Of a stretch of DNA of 64,000 bases, positions 1 to 8,063 are shown piece by piece. The notes beneath the pieces are model-generated. The model was not told the DNA's origin. It searched no databases and saw nothing but the letters and a program-made list of their open reading frames with translations. The position numbers were made by a program, and so were the translations under genes. The stretch is taken from the NCBI GenBank assembly GCA_049840935.1, contig JASGJA010000018.1, positions 1 to 64,000 on the forward strand, given 5' to 3'. Numbering within the stretch: the stretch's first letter is position 1; each line of letters begins with the position of its first letter. Source of the DNA: Mesorhizobium_G sp049840935. GTDB taxonomy: Bacteria; Pseudomonadota; Alphaproteobacteria; Rhizobiales; Rhizobiaceae.

Positions 1-2
1 TC

Positions 3-587
3 CGCGGCAAGATCATCAACGTCGAGAAGGCGCGGATCGACCGGGTACTCAAGAACACCGAGGTGCAGTCGATCATCACCGCGTTCGGCACCGGCATCCA
101 CGACGAGTTCGACATCGCCAAGCTGCGGTACCACAAGATCGTGCTGATGGCCGACGCCGACGTCGACGGCCAGCACATCGCGACGTTGCTGCTGACCTTG
201 CTGTTCCGGTTCATGCGCCCGCTCATCGAGCACGGTCACGTGTATCTCGCGCAGCCGCCGCTGTACAAGCTCAAGTGGCAGCAAGGGCAGCCGCCCGAGT
301 TCGCCTACTCGCGACCGCGAGCGGGACGCGCTGCTCGAGGCCGTGGCGACGGCAAGAAGATCAACAAGGACGACGGCATCCAGCGCTACAAGGGTCTTGG
401 CGAGATGAACGCCAAGGAACTGTGGGAGACGACGATGGACCCGGCGACCCGAATGCTGCGTCTGGTGACGCTCGACGATGCCGCGGCGGCCGACGAGCTG
501 TTCTCGATTCTGATGGGCGAAGACGTCGAAGCTCGCCGTAGCTTCATCACGCGCAACGCCAAAGATGTTCGCTTCCTTGATGTTTAA
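3..587 (+). CDS. gyrB: DNA gyrase subunit B, 3' part (actinobacterial)
   Basis: This is the C-terminal part of GyrB, the ATPase subunit of DNA gyrase; the 5' part lies outside the window. Visible are the TOPRIM acidic motif (ADADVDGQHI) and the C-terminal GyrB signature DGIQRYKGLGEMNAKELW, ending in RNAKDVRFLDV just before the stop. Between about 300 and 350 the frame departs and returns: another frame there reads YSDRERDALLEA, the expected GyrB text, so two compensating indels are likely. gyrA follows after 32 bp, the usual gyrB-gyrA order of Mycobacteriales. Identification is firm; the local sequence quality is poor. Confidence 0.93.
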   Translation, partial: RGKIINVEKARIDRVLKNTEVQSIITAFGTGIHDEFDIAKLRYHKIVLMADADVDGQHIATLLLTLLFRFMRPLIEHGHVYLAQPPLYKLKWQQGQPPEFAYSRPRAGRAARGRGDGKKINKDDGIQRYKGLGEMNAKELWETTMDPATRMLRLVTLDDAAAADELFSILMGEDVEARRSFITRNAKDVRFLDV

Positions 588-619
588 CCGCCACCCCCTC
601 CGATTAGACCGTATAACTC

Positions 620-3136
620 ATGACCGAAACGACCTTGCCTCCAGAGGGCGGCGACCGGATCGAGCCTGTTGACATCCAGCAGGAGATGCAGAACAGCTAC
701 ATCGACTACGCGATGAGCGTGATCGTCGGGCGTGCGCTGCCCGAGGTGCGTGACGGTCTCAAGCCGGTGCATCGTCGGATTCTCTACGCGATGTACGACA
801 ACGGGTTACCGTCCCGACCGCGGCTACGTGAAGTGCGCGCAAGCCGGTCGCCGACGACGATGGGTAACTATCACCCGCACGGCGACTCGGCGATCTACGA
901 CACTCTCGTGCGCCTGGCCCAGCCGTGGTCGCTGCGCTATCCGCTGATCGACGGTCAGGGCAACTTCGGTTCGCGCGGCAACGACCGGCGCGGCGGCGAT
1001 GCGCTACACCGAGTGCCCGTCTCACGCCGTTGGCGATGGAGATGTTGCGGGATATCGATGAGGAGACCGTCGATTTCGTCCCGAACTACGACGGTAAGAC
1101 GTCGGAGCCGACGGTCCTGCCGAGTCGGTTCCCGAACCTGCTGGTCAACGGCTCCGGCGGGTATCGCGGTCGGTATGGCCACCAACATCCCGCCGCACAA
1201 TCTGCGGTGAGGTCGCCGAAGGCGATCTTCTGGGCTCTGGACAATCCGGAGGCCGACGAGGAGTAGACGCTTGAGGCGTGATGGAGCGCGTCAAGGGTCC
1301 GGACTTCCCGACCGCGCGCTCATCGTCGGCATCCAGGGCATCCAGGACGCCTAACGCACTGGTCGCGGCTCGATCCGGATGCGCGGAGTGGTCTCGGTCG
1401 AGGAGGAGCAAAGCGGTTCGACGACCATCGTCATCACCGAGCTGCCCGTACCAGGTCAACCCGGACAATCTGATTTCAGTCGATCGCCGAGCAGGTGCAG
1501 CGACGGCAAGATCGCCGGTATTTCGAAGATCGAGGACGATTCGTCCGACCGCGCCGGCATGCGGATCGTCATCACGCTGCGGCGTGACGCCGTCGCCAAG
1601 GTCGTGCTGAACAACCTGTACAAGCACAGCCAGTTGCAGACGAGCTTCGGTGCCAACATGCTGTCGATCGTCGACGGGGTTCCGCGTACGTTGCGGCTCG
1701 ACCAGATGATCCGCTTGTACGTCACGCATCAGATCGAGGTCATCGTCCGGCGGACCCAGTATCGGCTGCGCAAGGCCGAGGAGCGCGCCCATATCCTGCG
1801 TGGCCTCGTCAAGGCACTCGACGTGCTCGACGAGGTGATCGCGTTGATCCGGTGCGTCGGCCGACACCGAGGCCGCGCGCGAGGGCTTGATGCAGCTGCT
1901 CGACATCGATGAGATCCAGGCGACGCGATCCTCGATATGCAGTTGCGTCGCCTGTCGGCGCTGGAGCGGCAGAAGATCATCGATGAGCTGGCCGAGATCG
2001 AGCTCGAGATCGCCGATCTGAAGGACATTCTCGCCAAGCCCGAGCGGCAGCGCGCGATCGTCCGCGACGAGCTCAACGAGGTCGTCGACAAGTATGGCGA
2101 TGACCGGCGGACGAAGATCGTCGCGGCCGACGGCGATGTCACCGACGAGGATCTGATCGCGCGCGAGGATGTCGTGGTCACGATCACCGAGACCGGCTAT
2201 GCCAAGCGCACCAAGACCGACCTGTACCGCAGCCAGAAGCGCGGCGGCAAGGGCGTGCAGGGTGCCGGCCTCAAGCAGGACGACATCGTCCAGCACTTCT
2301 TCGTCAGCTCGACGCATGACTGGTTGCTGTTCTTCACCACCAAGGGCCGGGTCTACCGGGCAAAGGCGTACGAGCTGCCTGAGGCCAACCGCACCGCGCG
2401 TGGCCAGCACGTGGCGAACCTGCTGGCGTTCCAGCCGGACGAGCGGATCGCGCAGGTCATCCAGATCAAGTGTTACGAGGATGCGCCGTATCTGGTGCTC
2501 GCCACCAAGCGCGGTCTGGTGAAGAAGTCGCGCTGGACGACTTCGACTCGAATCGTTCCGGCGGCATCGTCGGCGATCAACCTGCGCGACGAGGACGAAC
2601 TGGTCGGCGCGGTGCTGTGCTCGGCCGACGACGATCTGCTGCTGGTCGTCGCAAGAGGGCCAGTCGATCCGGTTCTCGGCGACCGACGAGGCGCTGCGGC
2701 CGATGGGCCGGGCCGACCTCCGGTGTGCAGGGCATGCGGTTCAACGTCGACGACGAGCTGCTCTCGCTCAACGTGGTAGTACGACGGACACGTACCTGTT
2801 GGTCGCGACGTCGGGCGGATATGCCAAGCGTACGTCGATGGACGACTACCCGGTGCAGGGCCGCGGTGGTAAGGGCGTGCTCACCATCCAGTACGACCGC
2901 GCGGCGCGGCAACCTGGTGGGCGCGATCATCGTCGACGACGAGATGAGCTGTACGCGATCACCTCCGGTGGTGGAGTGATCCGGACCGCGGCCAAGCAGG
3001 TGCGTAAGGCTGGGCGCCAGACCAAGGGTGTCCGCCTGATGAACCTGGGCGAGGGTGACTACTCTGCTCGGCGATCGCACGCAACGCCGACGAGGTGGAC
3101 ACCGAGACGGCGCAGGACGACGACGCGGCTCAGTAG
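620..3136 (+). CDS. gyrA: DNA gyrase subunit A, many frameshifts
   Basis: GyrA is the breakage-reunion subunit that pairs with GyrB. The start MTETTLPPEGGDRIEPVDIQ is followed by the GyrA signature SYIDYAMSVIVGRALPEVRD. The quinolone-resistance region reads YHPHGDSAIYDTLVRLAQPW, with Ser at the position of E. coli Ser83. Later pieces (LRLDQMIRLYVTHQIEVIVRR, TGYAKRTKTDLYRSQKRGGK, GKGVLTIQYDR, KGVRLMNLGEGD) follow in the right order but in all three frames. I infer about eight or more indels in 2.5 kb. In the last frame the gene ends NADEVDTETAQDDDAAQ at 3136, the usual acidic tail. An essential gene cannot work like this, so sequence error is the best explanation. Confidence 0.9.
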
Positions 3137-3159
3137 GGCAGCGAGTAGAGGAGCTTCAC

Positions 3160-3899
3160 GTGAGCACACGCGTCAGCACTGGCGGAGCGGGTAACCGTCC
3201 TACCGAGATGATGCCGGCCGTCGGAACACCCCCGGCGGCTCGGGCTCGCCGGACCCGACGGTGGGCCGCCAGCTCCCGGTGCCACCCGACGTCGTGGCGC
3301 GCGTTCCGCGCCGGGACACGCCGGTGGGCCGTGCAGTGGACGCGAAGACCACGGGCGTCGAGCGCGAGGACGTCCCGCGGGATCGCCCAGTCCTCGACTG
3401 CAAGATCCGGACCACGTGGGCGCGCCGACCAGTGTGCGCACGCAGGCCCCCGACGGTGGCTGGCCGCCGCGCCGGCACCGTCGGCATCCGGGACGGCCCC
3501 CCGAGCGGCCGCCGAACGCGTCGCGCCGGGCGCCGTCCGCGACGCGATGAAAATGCGTCACATCGACCCGTGGAGCGACCTTCAAGCTCTAGCTCGTGGT
3601 GTCCGTGGTGCTGGTTTCTTCATGTGGATGATTGCCGTGGCGCGTGCTGTACATCGTGCTGGACGGGATGGGGGTCTGGGCGCAGTCTGAACAGCTTCGT
3701 TCGTGCACGCTGATGACCGCCCACGGCACGTCACGTTCGGGCGGCGTCTCGGTCGGGCAACGTCTTCGGTTAGCCGGTGCTCGGCGCGATCGATGTGATT
3801 CTGCTTGACTGCGCTGGCCACCATTGGCGCCTATCATCTACAACCTGTGTGCCGATGCTGGTCGGCGGCGTCGAAGTCACTCTCGCCGACCTCGATTAG
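3160..3899 (+). CDS. DUF3566 domain membrane protein, frameshifted
   Basis: In Mycobacteriales the gene after gyrA encodes a membrane protein with a Pro/Arg-rich cytoplasmic N-terminus and a C-terminal DUF3566 domain with two membrane helices; its role is not established. Here a GTG start (STRVSTGGAGNRPTEMMPAV) follows the SD-like AGAGGAG. DUF3566 text such as HIDPWS, VLYIVLDGMGVWAQ and, near 3800-3899, TALATIGA, YNLCAD and GGVEVTLADLD is spread over all three frames. Several indels are therefore needed to read it. It ends shortly before the tRNA pair, as in related genomes. Exact start and stop depend on correcting the indels. Confidence 0.75.
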
Positions 3900-3965
3900 C
3901 TTTCTGAACAGCCGTTTTGGTTGTTTCAGAGGTGGCGTGCGGGTAATGTTTCAACTCGGTTCGAC

Positions 3966-4039
3966 GGGCCTATAGCTCAGGCGGTTAGAGCGCTTCGCTC
4001 ATAACGAAGAGGTCGGAGGTTCAAGTCCTCCTAGGCCCA
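3966..4039 (+). tRNA. tRNA-Ile gene, anticodon reads CAT
   Basis: A 74-nt cloverleaf with acceptor GGGCCTA/TAGGCCC, D-arm AGCTCAGGCGGTTAGAGC, anticodon stem CTTCG/CGAAG and T-arm GGAGG/CCTCC. The anticodon loop CTCATAA gives CAT at 4000-4002. The body and the position between the gyrA locus and tRNA-Ala are those of actinobacterial tRNA-Ile(GAT), so one G-to-C change at base 34 separates it from the expected GAT. The T-loop TTCAAGT also differs from the usual TTCGAGT. CAT could mean Met or a lysidine-modified Ile tRNA, but a base-calling error is more likely in this low-quality stretch. Confidence 0.88.
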
Positions 4040-4066
4040 CTCACCTTCGCCCCCCTCCCTCGTCAC

Positions 4067-4139
4067 GGGGCCTTAGCTCAGTTGGTAGAGCGCCGCCTTT
4101 GCAAGGCGGATGTCAGGAGTTCGAATCTCCTAGGCTCCA
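4067..4139 (+). tRNA. tRNA-Ala(TGC)
   Basis: A 73-nt cloverleaf without encoded CCA. Acceptor GGGGCCT pairs with AGGCTCC through one G-T wobble, the anticodon stem is CCGCC/GGCGG with loop TTTGCAA (anticodon TGC), and the T-arm reads AGGAGTTCGAATCTCCT. It lies 27 bp after tRNA-Ile, as in Mycobacteriales, and runs straight into a strong terminator. Confidence 0.95.
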
Positions 4140-4145
4140 CAAAAA

Positions 4146-4189
4146 AGCAGTCGCCCCGACACGCTCTTCGTCGGGGCGACTGCTTTTTC
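4146..4189 (+). terminator. Rho-independent terminator after tRNA-Ala
   Basis: A perfect 15-bp stem (AGCAGTCGCCCCGAC at 4146-4160 with its complement at 4170-4184), a 9-nt loop and a TTTTT run at 4185-4189. A matching A-run precedes the stem, so it could also work on the minus strand. It ends the tRNA-Ile/tRNA-Ala transcript. Confidence 0.92.
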
Positions 4190-4340
4190 TATGGCTCCAC
4201 GCGATTCGAGGAGCCGGCGCGCGGAGCGAGTCAGTGGAGTCTCCTAGGCTCCCCCCGAGCATGGCAGGCCCCCGACGCCGGTCTGGCCGTCCGCGCTCTG
4301 CGGGCTGCGCCCTTCCGTGTCCTGGTGGCCCGTGTACGGT

Positions 4341-4375
4341 CACCTAACGATAATGACACTCATTAGCGTTAGGTG
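4341..4375. promoter_or_regulatory. 35-bp palindromic operator at the MFS gene start
   Basis: Two 16-bp arms (CACCTAACGATAATGA at 4341-4356 and TCATTAGCGTTAGGTG at 4360-4375) are inverted copies with one mismatch, around a CAC spacer. The site ends five bases before the ATG at 4381 and its last G opens an alternative GTG start. Its size and symmetry fit a TetR- or MarR-type repressor site controlling the transporter. No regulator gene lies beside it in the window, so the binding protein is unknown. Confidence 0.7.
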
Positions 4376-4380
4376 TGGGC

Positions 4381-5950
4381 ATGTCTTCGAATTCCGAAAA
4401 TTCCAGCACGACAGGCGAAGTGGAAGCCGCGCAAGCACCGCTGAGCGACGACGACCCGAGGTCTCCGCGCAGAGCGTGGGTCACCGCGGTCGTCGGCCTC
4501 TCCGCCGTCGTGATGACTCTCGACATCAGCATCGTCAACGTCGCGCTGCCGAGCATCGCCGCCGACTTCGGGTCCGGGCTGGAAGCCGCGCAGTGGGTCA
4601 TCAACGCCTACGTGCTGGCCTTCGCGTTGTTGCTGTTGACCGTCGGCGCCGTGTCCGACCGGCTGGGCCGTCGTGAGATCTTCATCGCGGGACACGTGCT
4701 GTTCGCGGCCAGTTCCCTGCTCTGCGCGCTCGCCTGGAACGACGCCGCGCTGATCGGCGGCCGGGCGGCCCAGGGCGTCGGCGCGGCGGTCTTCGGCACC
4801 TGTCTCGCGCTGCTGTCCGACGCCCACAGTGATGCGCGCGGCCGGACCCGCGCGGTCGGGGTCTTCATGGCGTGCGGGGCCGGGGCCGCGGCGCTGGGAC
4901 CGCTGGTGGGCGGGCTGCTGGTGGAGGCCGGGGATGGCGATGGATCTTCGCGATCAACCTGCCCATCGGCGTGTTCGTGGTGGTCGCGTCGCTGGCGCTG
5001 ATCAGTTCGCACCACGGCGAGGCGGTGCGCACTACCGGTCGTGTCGACGTGCTGTCGACGGTGCTGATCACCGCACTGTTCTTCGGAGCGAACCTCGCGC
5101 TGCTCTCGGGACCCGACCACGGGTGGACGTCGGTGCGAGTGGTGGTCCCGGCCGTCGTCGCGGTCGCGGCCGGCACAGCGGCGCTGGTCCGGCAGCGATC
5201 GCTGGGCGACTCGGCGATGGTCGACCTGGCGCTCTTCCGCATCCCGACGTTCTCGGCCGTCATCTTCATCAGCTTCGCGATCAGGGTCTTCAGCTTCGGG
5301 ATCTTCCCGTTCCTGATCTTCTGGCTCAGCGGCGCCGAAGGCTTCAGCCCGGTGCAGACCGGTGCGATGCTGCTCTTCCTGGCGATCCCGATGATTCTCG
5401 CGGCCGGACCGTCCATTCCCCTGGCGAAGGCGACGTCGCTGTCGGCGACGCTCTCGCTGTCGATGCTGTTGATCACCGTCGGGCTGGGCTGGGCGGCGCT
5501 GTCGTGCGGACCCGACGCGTCGTGGACGTCGCTCATCGGACCGCTGATCGTGATCGGCGTGGGCTCGGGCCTGTCGATGCCGCACATCATGGACATCGCG
5601 ATGGCTGTGACGCCCAGCCGTCTGCACGGCACGGCGACGGGGCTGGCGAACACGGCGTTCCCGCTCGGCACCGCGACGGGCATCGCGGTCTTCGGGGCAC
5701 TGATTCACGCTCGCGTCGACGCGGCGCCCGGCGTTCCGGTTCAGGCGCGGCCCGCCGTGTACATTGCGGAGTTCGATCGCCTGGTTCCGGGGCCGATGGT
5801 CGACGCCGCGAAGTCCGCCTGACGCCGGCGGCCTGACCCTCATGTTCGGTACCGCGGCGGTCGTGGCGCTGGTCTCGGCGGCGGTATGCGCGTGGGGGAT
5901 CCGGGCGCGCGACTTCCGCGAGGATCCCGCCGACCGACCCGCCCAGCGCG
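4381..5950 (+). CDS. MFS drug transporter (DHA2-like), cut at the chimera junction
   Basis: A major facilitator of the 14-helix DHA2 drug-efflux type. Motif C-like and helix text is clear: TLDISIVNVALPSIAADFG in helix 1, LLLTVGAVSDRLGRREIF (motif A), then WRWIFAINLPIGVF, then a long run of hydrophobic helices. The frame changes near 4930 (VGGLLVEAG to WRWIFAINL) and near 5815 (VDAAKS to DAGGLTLMFG), so at least two indels are present. The last recognisable residues are WGIRARDFREDPADRPAQRAG; after that the DNA becomes the antisense of an alphaproteobacterial gene, so the true stop is lost. ATG 4381 is preferred to GTG 4375. The palindrome at 4341-4375 probably controls it. Confidence 0.85.
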
Positions 5951-6110
5951 CGGGAATGGCGAAGCGTTTCGCCGCCTCGGCGATGTGCGGGGCATAGGGA
6001 TCGGCGGCAGCCGGGCTTTCGGTCGGCGCGGATCGTGCGACCGCGCTACCCGTTCCGGCGCAGCCGGCGAGCGCGGCGGCCAGCAGCAGCACGGCGCAAC
6101 GCGATGCCAT
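5945..6110 (-). pseudogene. Conjugal lytic transglycosylase, 5' fragment
   Basis: The 56-residue start of a lipoprotein-type lytic transglycosylase, the wall-opening enzyme of conjugation modules. It begins MASRCAVLLLAAALAGC with a lipobox (LAGC, Cys17). The maturing chain ends in HIAEAAKRFAIPARW, the usual text just before the catalytic region of the SLT domain. After Trp the frame enters MFS DNA, so the SLT domain is missing. It lies upstream of DUF736 in map terms and downstream in transcription, the normal order in rhizobial elements. The break is at the chimera junction, so the gene is probably whole in the real genome. Confidence 0.72.
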
Positions 6111-6290
6111 CCTGTCTCCGCAACGACGCCAGCCTGCCAGCGTGCTCGCTTCGGTCAAGGGCAAGGCGCAAGCGCCGGCCGATGGCCGCCCCTGACCTTC
6201 GCTGCGCGCGCCGGCCGTCCGGTCGACGAGCGGGACGAAAGGGTGAGACGGCTTTCCCGCGAACCAAAGGGTGACCGGAAAAGACATCGG

Positions 6291-6623
6291 TCAGTCCCGG
6301 TCTTCGCGCGGCCGTAGCCGTTTCCAGACCAGCCGCCAGGTGCGCCCATCGTCATCGGCCTGGAACAGCGCCGGACGGAACAGTTCGGGAAAGAGCGGGC
6401 TGTCGATCTCCAGGGCAATGTAGTTTCCGGCGCGTTCGCCGACACGTTTCCACGCGCCGCCAACGTCGGGGCCGTTCTCGTCGTCGAGGTGGATGCGATA
6501 GTTCGGCGCGTTCTCAATGTCGCTCGGCTCGGTCGCGACGAGGACGATCGCCTCGTCGATGCCGAAGTGCCGGGCGCGGCCGGCATAACCGTTGGCGGTG
6601 GGTTCAAAGATATTGGCGGGCAT
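6291..6623 (-). CDS. DUF736 family protein
   Basis: A 110-residue cytoplasmic protein of the DUF736 family, common in conjugative plasmids and integrative elements of alphaproteobacteria; its function is unknown. Typical features are NYRIHLDDENGPDVGGAWKR in the middle and IALEIDSPLFPELFRPALF after it, with a short charged tail. It lies between the TraF-type peptidase gene and the transglycosylase gene, as in related transfer modules, about 40 bp downstream of the traF stop, and is probably co-transcribed. A complete gene with no disruption. Confidence 0.9.
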   Translation of the reverse strand: MPANIFEPTANGYAGRARHFGIDEAIVLVATEPSDIENAPNYRIHLDDENGPDVGGAWKRVGERAGNYIALEIDSPLFPELFRPALFQADDDGRTWRLVWKRLRPREDRD

Positions 6624-6660
6624 CGTCAGTCTCCTTCTGGTTGGTTGGGGAAGCGCATGG

Positions 6661-7221
6661 TCAGTGCGCCTTTGATTGTGTTTGGGCGCGCCATTCGAAG
6701 CGGCCGGCGCCGTCCTCGTCGGTCCAGAGCGGGATCGCCCGGCCGACCACGGTCGAGAGGGGAAGCGGCCCGAAATAGCGGCTGTCGAAGCTGTCAGGAC
6801 TGTCCCAGTTCATGAAGAAGGCTTCGCCGTCAGCGAGCCGCCGGCAGCCGTGCCAGACGGGCAGCGGGCGGCCGCGCGTGTCCCGCGCGCGTGCTTCTGC
6901 GTAGGTCGCACCGTAGGCGATGACTGCGCTGCCGGAGCGGCAGACAGTGGTTCCGCCGAGCGCCAGCACGCGCTTGATGAGCGGCACGCCGCGCGGCAGG
7001 TAGCCGCGTTCGTCGAGGAAGCCGGCCAGTTCGTCGGGCGGCATCACAACGGCGAGGTCCGTCACCTCGATCCGGTCAGCCGGAACGATCCGATAGAGGC
7101 CAACCGGCACGCTGGCAGACGCATTCCAGATGATGCGGATATCGGGCTTGCCGAACGCTGGCAGGACGACCAGCGCCGTTCCCGCGAGCATGGACAGGAT
7201 CGTCAGGCGGCGCGCAGTCAT
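6661..7221 (-). CDS. traF: Conjugative transfer signal peptidase TraF (S26)
   Basis: A 186-residue serine peptidase of family S26, TraF type, which processes the conjugative pilin and other transfer proteins in the inner membrane. It has one N-terminal membrane helix (LTILSMLAGTALVVLPAF). The catalytic Ser is in NASASVPVGLYRI (about residue 38) and the Lys in PLIKRVLALGG (about residue 85). The C-terminal box MNWDSPDSFDSRYFGPLP carries the conserved Asp/Ser-rich S26 text. The ATG at 7221 overlaps the DUF2840 stop (ATGA), so translation is likely coupled. The family assignment is firm. Confidence 0.93.
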   Translation of the reverse strand: MTARRLTILSMLAGTALVVLPAFGKPDIRIIWNASASVPVGLYRIVPADRIEVTDLAVVMPPDELAGFLDERGYLPRGVPLIKRVLALGGTTVCRSGSAVIAYGATYAEARARDTRGRPLPVWHGCRRLADGEAFFMNWDSPDSFDSRYFGPLPLSTVVGRAIPLWTDEDGAGRFEWRAQTQSKAH

Positions 7222-7712
7222 GGCAGCATCTCGCGGCGGCGCAGCCATGCGCGATGTTGTCCGGCCGAATAGGCGCGGAACGGCTCGTTGACGCTGAGAC
7301 GGTGATGGACGTGCCGCCAGTGGTCGGGGCAGACGTCGGCGGGATCGATGTCGAGCGCCTCGATCGCGTCGATGGCGCGCAACACCATCTCGACCTTCGG
7401 CCAGCCGGTGATGCGCAGGAGAATCTCGCCGCCGGGCCGGACGAAAGGCAGCGTTTGATACGGCTCGCCGGCTGCGACGGCGCGCACGATGTCGATGCGC
7501 GAGATGACCGTACCGTGCTCGTTGCCCGCCCATCGGACGAAGGCGAAGACGCTGCCAGGCGGGAAGCCGGCAACGCGGCGATGGCGGTCGAGCCGCTGTT
7601 CGCCGGCCGGCCGGCCGAAGCGAAGCCAATGCTCGATCCGCTTCTCGCGCCACGTCAGCTCGACGAGCGTGGTCGCGGATACGATGGCTTCAAGGTGCTC
7701 GCCCGTCTTCAT
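7218..7712 (-). CDS. DUF2840 domain protein
   Basis: A 164-residue protein of the DUF2840 family, found next to traF and parA in rhizobial transfer modules; its function is unknown. Recognisable text is WREKRIEHWLRFGRPAGEQ near the N-terminus, then PGSVFAFVRWAGNEHGTV and DIDPADVCPDHWRHVHHRL. I chose the ATG at 7712 because family similarity starts a few residues after it; an earlier in-frame ATG at 7775 adds 21 unlikely residues. The stop overlaps the traF start by four bases. A parA gene, usually just upstream, is absent. Confidence 0.85.
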   Translation of the reverse strand: MKTGEHLEAIVSATTLVELTWREKRIEHWLRFGRPAGEQRLDRHRRVAGFPPGSVFAFVRWAGNEHGTVISRIDIVRAVAAGEPYQTLPFVRPGGEILLRITGWPKVEMVLRAIDAIEALDIDPADVCPDHWRHVHHRLSVNEPFRAYSAGQHRAWLRRREMLP

Positions 7713-8063
7713 GGCCTCGGCCTCCATGCGTGGGGCGTCGCGGCGCATGGACGGGCTGCCGGATCGGCACGCCAATCTCCGATCAAGGGGAAAGCAGTCG
7801 CGGCTTTAACGGGAAGATCGGTCCCCGGCCGGCTCCGGTGTTCGCGCTTCTGGACCCCGCAACGTCCACAAATCCGCGCCTCGCAGGGGTGCGTTAGGAA
7901 GCATCCGAAGGATGCTATGTTAGGTATAGAGTTAGAAGGGGCCGGATTCCGCCAATGTGGCCAGAGGGTTACAACGGCCCTGGTCCCGGCTGGCACGGGA
8001 GTCCCGGTCCCGGCTGGCACGGGAATGGCGGTCCCTGATGGCACGGTCGCATCCAAAGCTTGC
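7713..8063. other. repA-DUF2840 intergenic stretch, no parA
   Basis: These 351 bp separate repA from the DUF2840 gene. In related modules a ParA ATPase gene sits here, but no Walker A text (KGGVGKT) appears in any frame. The stretch contains a repeat array (listed separately) and short open frames without recognisable features. It may be a deletion scar or a small variant of the module. Confidence 0.5.
7983..8054. repeat. Three direct repeats with 24-bp period after repA
   Basis: GGTCCCGGCTGGCACGGGA occurs at 7983-8001 and 8007-8025; a weaker copy (GGTCCCTGATGGCACGG) begins at 8031. The spacing is exactly 24 bp each time. The array starts ten bases beyond the repA stop. Such spacing fits iterons bound by a RepA-type initiator, or an origin-linked partition site. 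In the minus-strand frame it would encode an 8-residue repeat (VPAGTGTP), so a coding origin cannot be excluded. Confidence 0.6.

Noticed and set aside
1145..2410. A 421-codon minus-strand frame opposite gyrA
   Set aside because: It has no recognisable domain and mirrors gyrA codon structure, so it is a shadow kept open by GC-rich third positions.
1278..3194. gyrA read as several small independent genes
   Set aside because: The fragments are consecutive pieces of one GyrA in the right order across frames.
4608..6287. A 559-codon minus-strand frame
   Set aside because: Only its first part from 6110 (lipoprotein start of the transglycosylase) is real. The rest is the antisense of the MFS gene, an artefact of the chimera junction.
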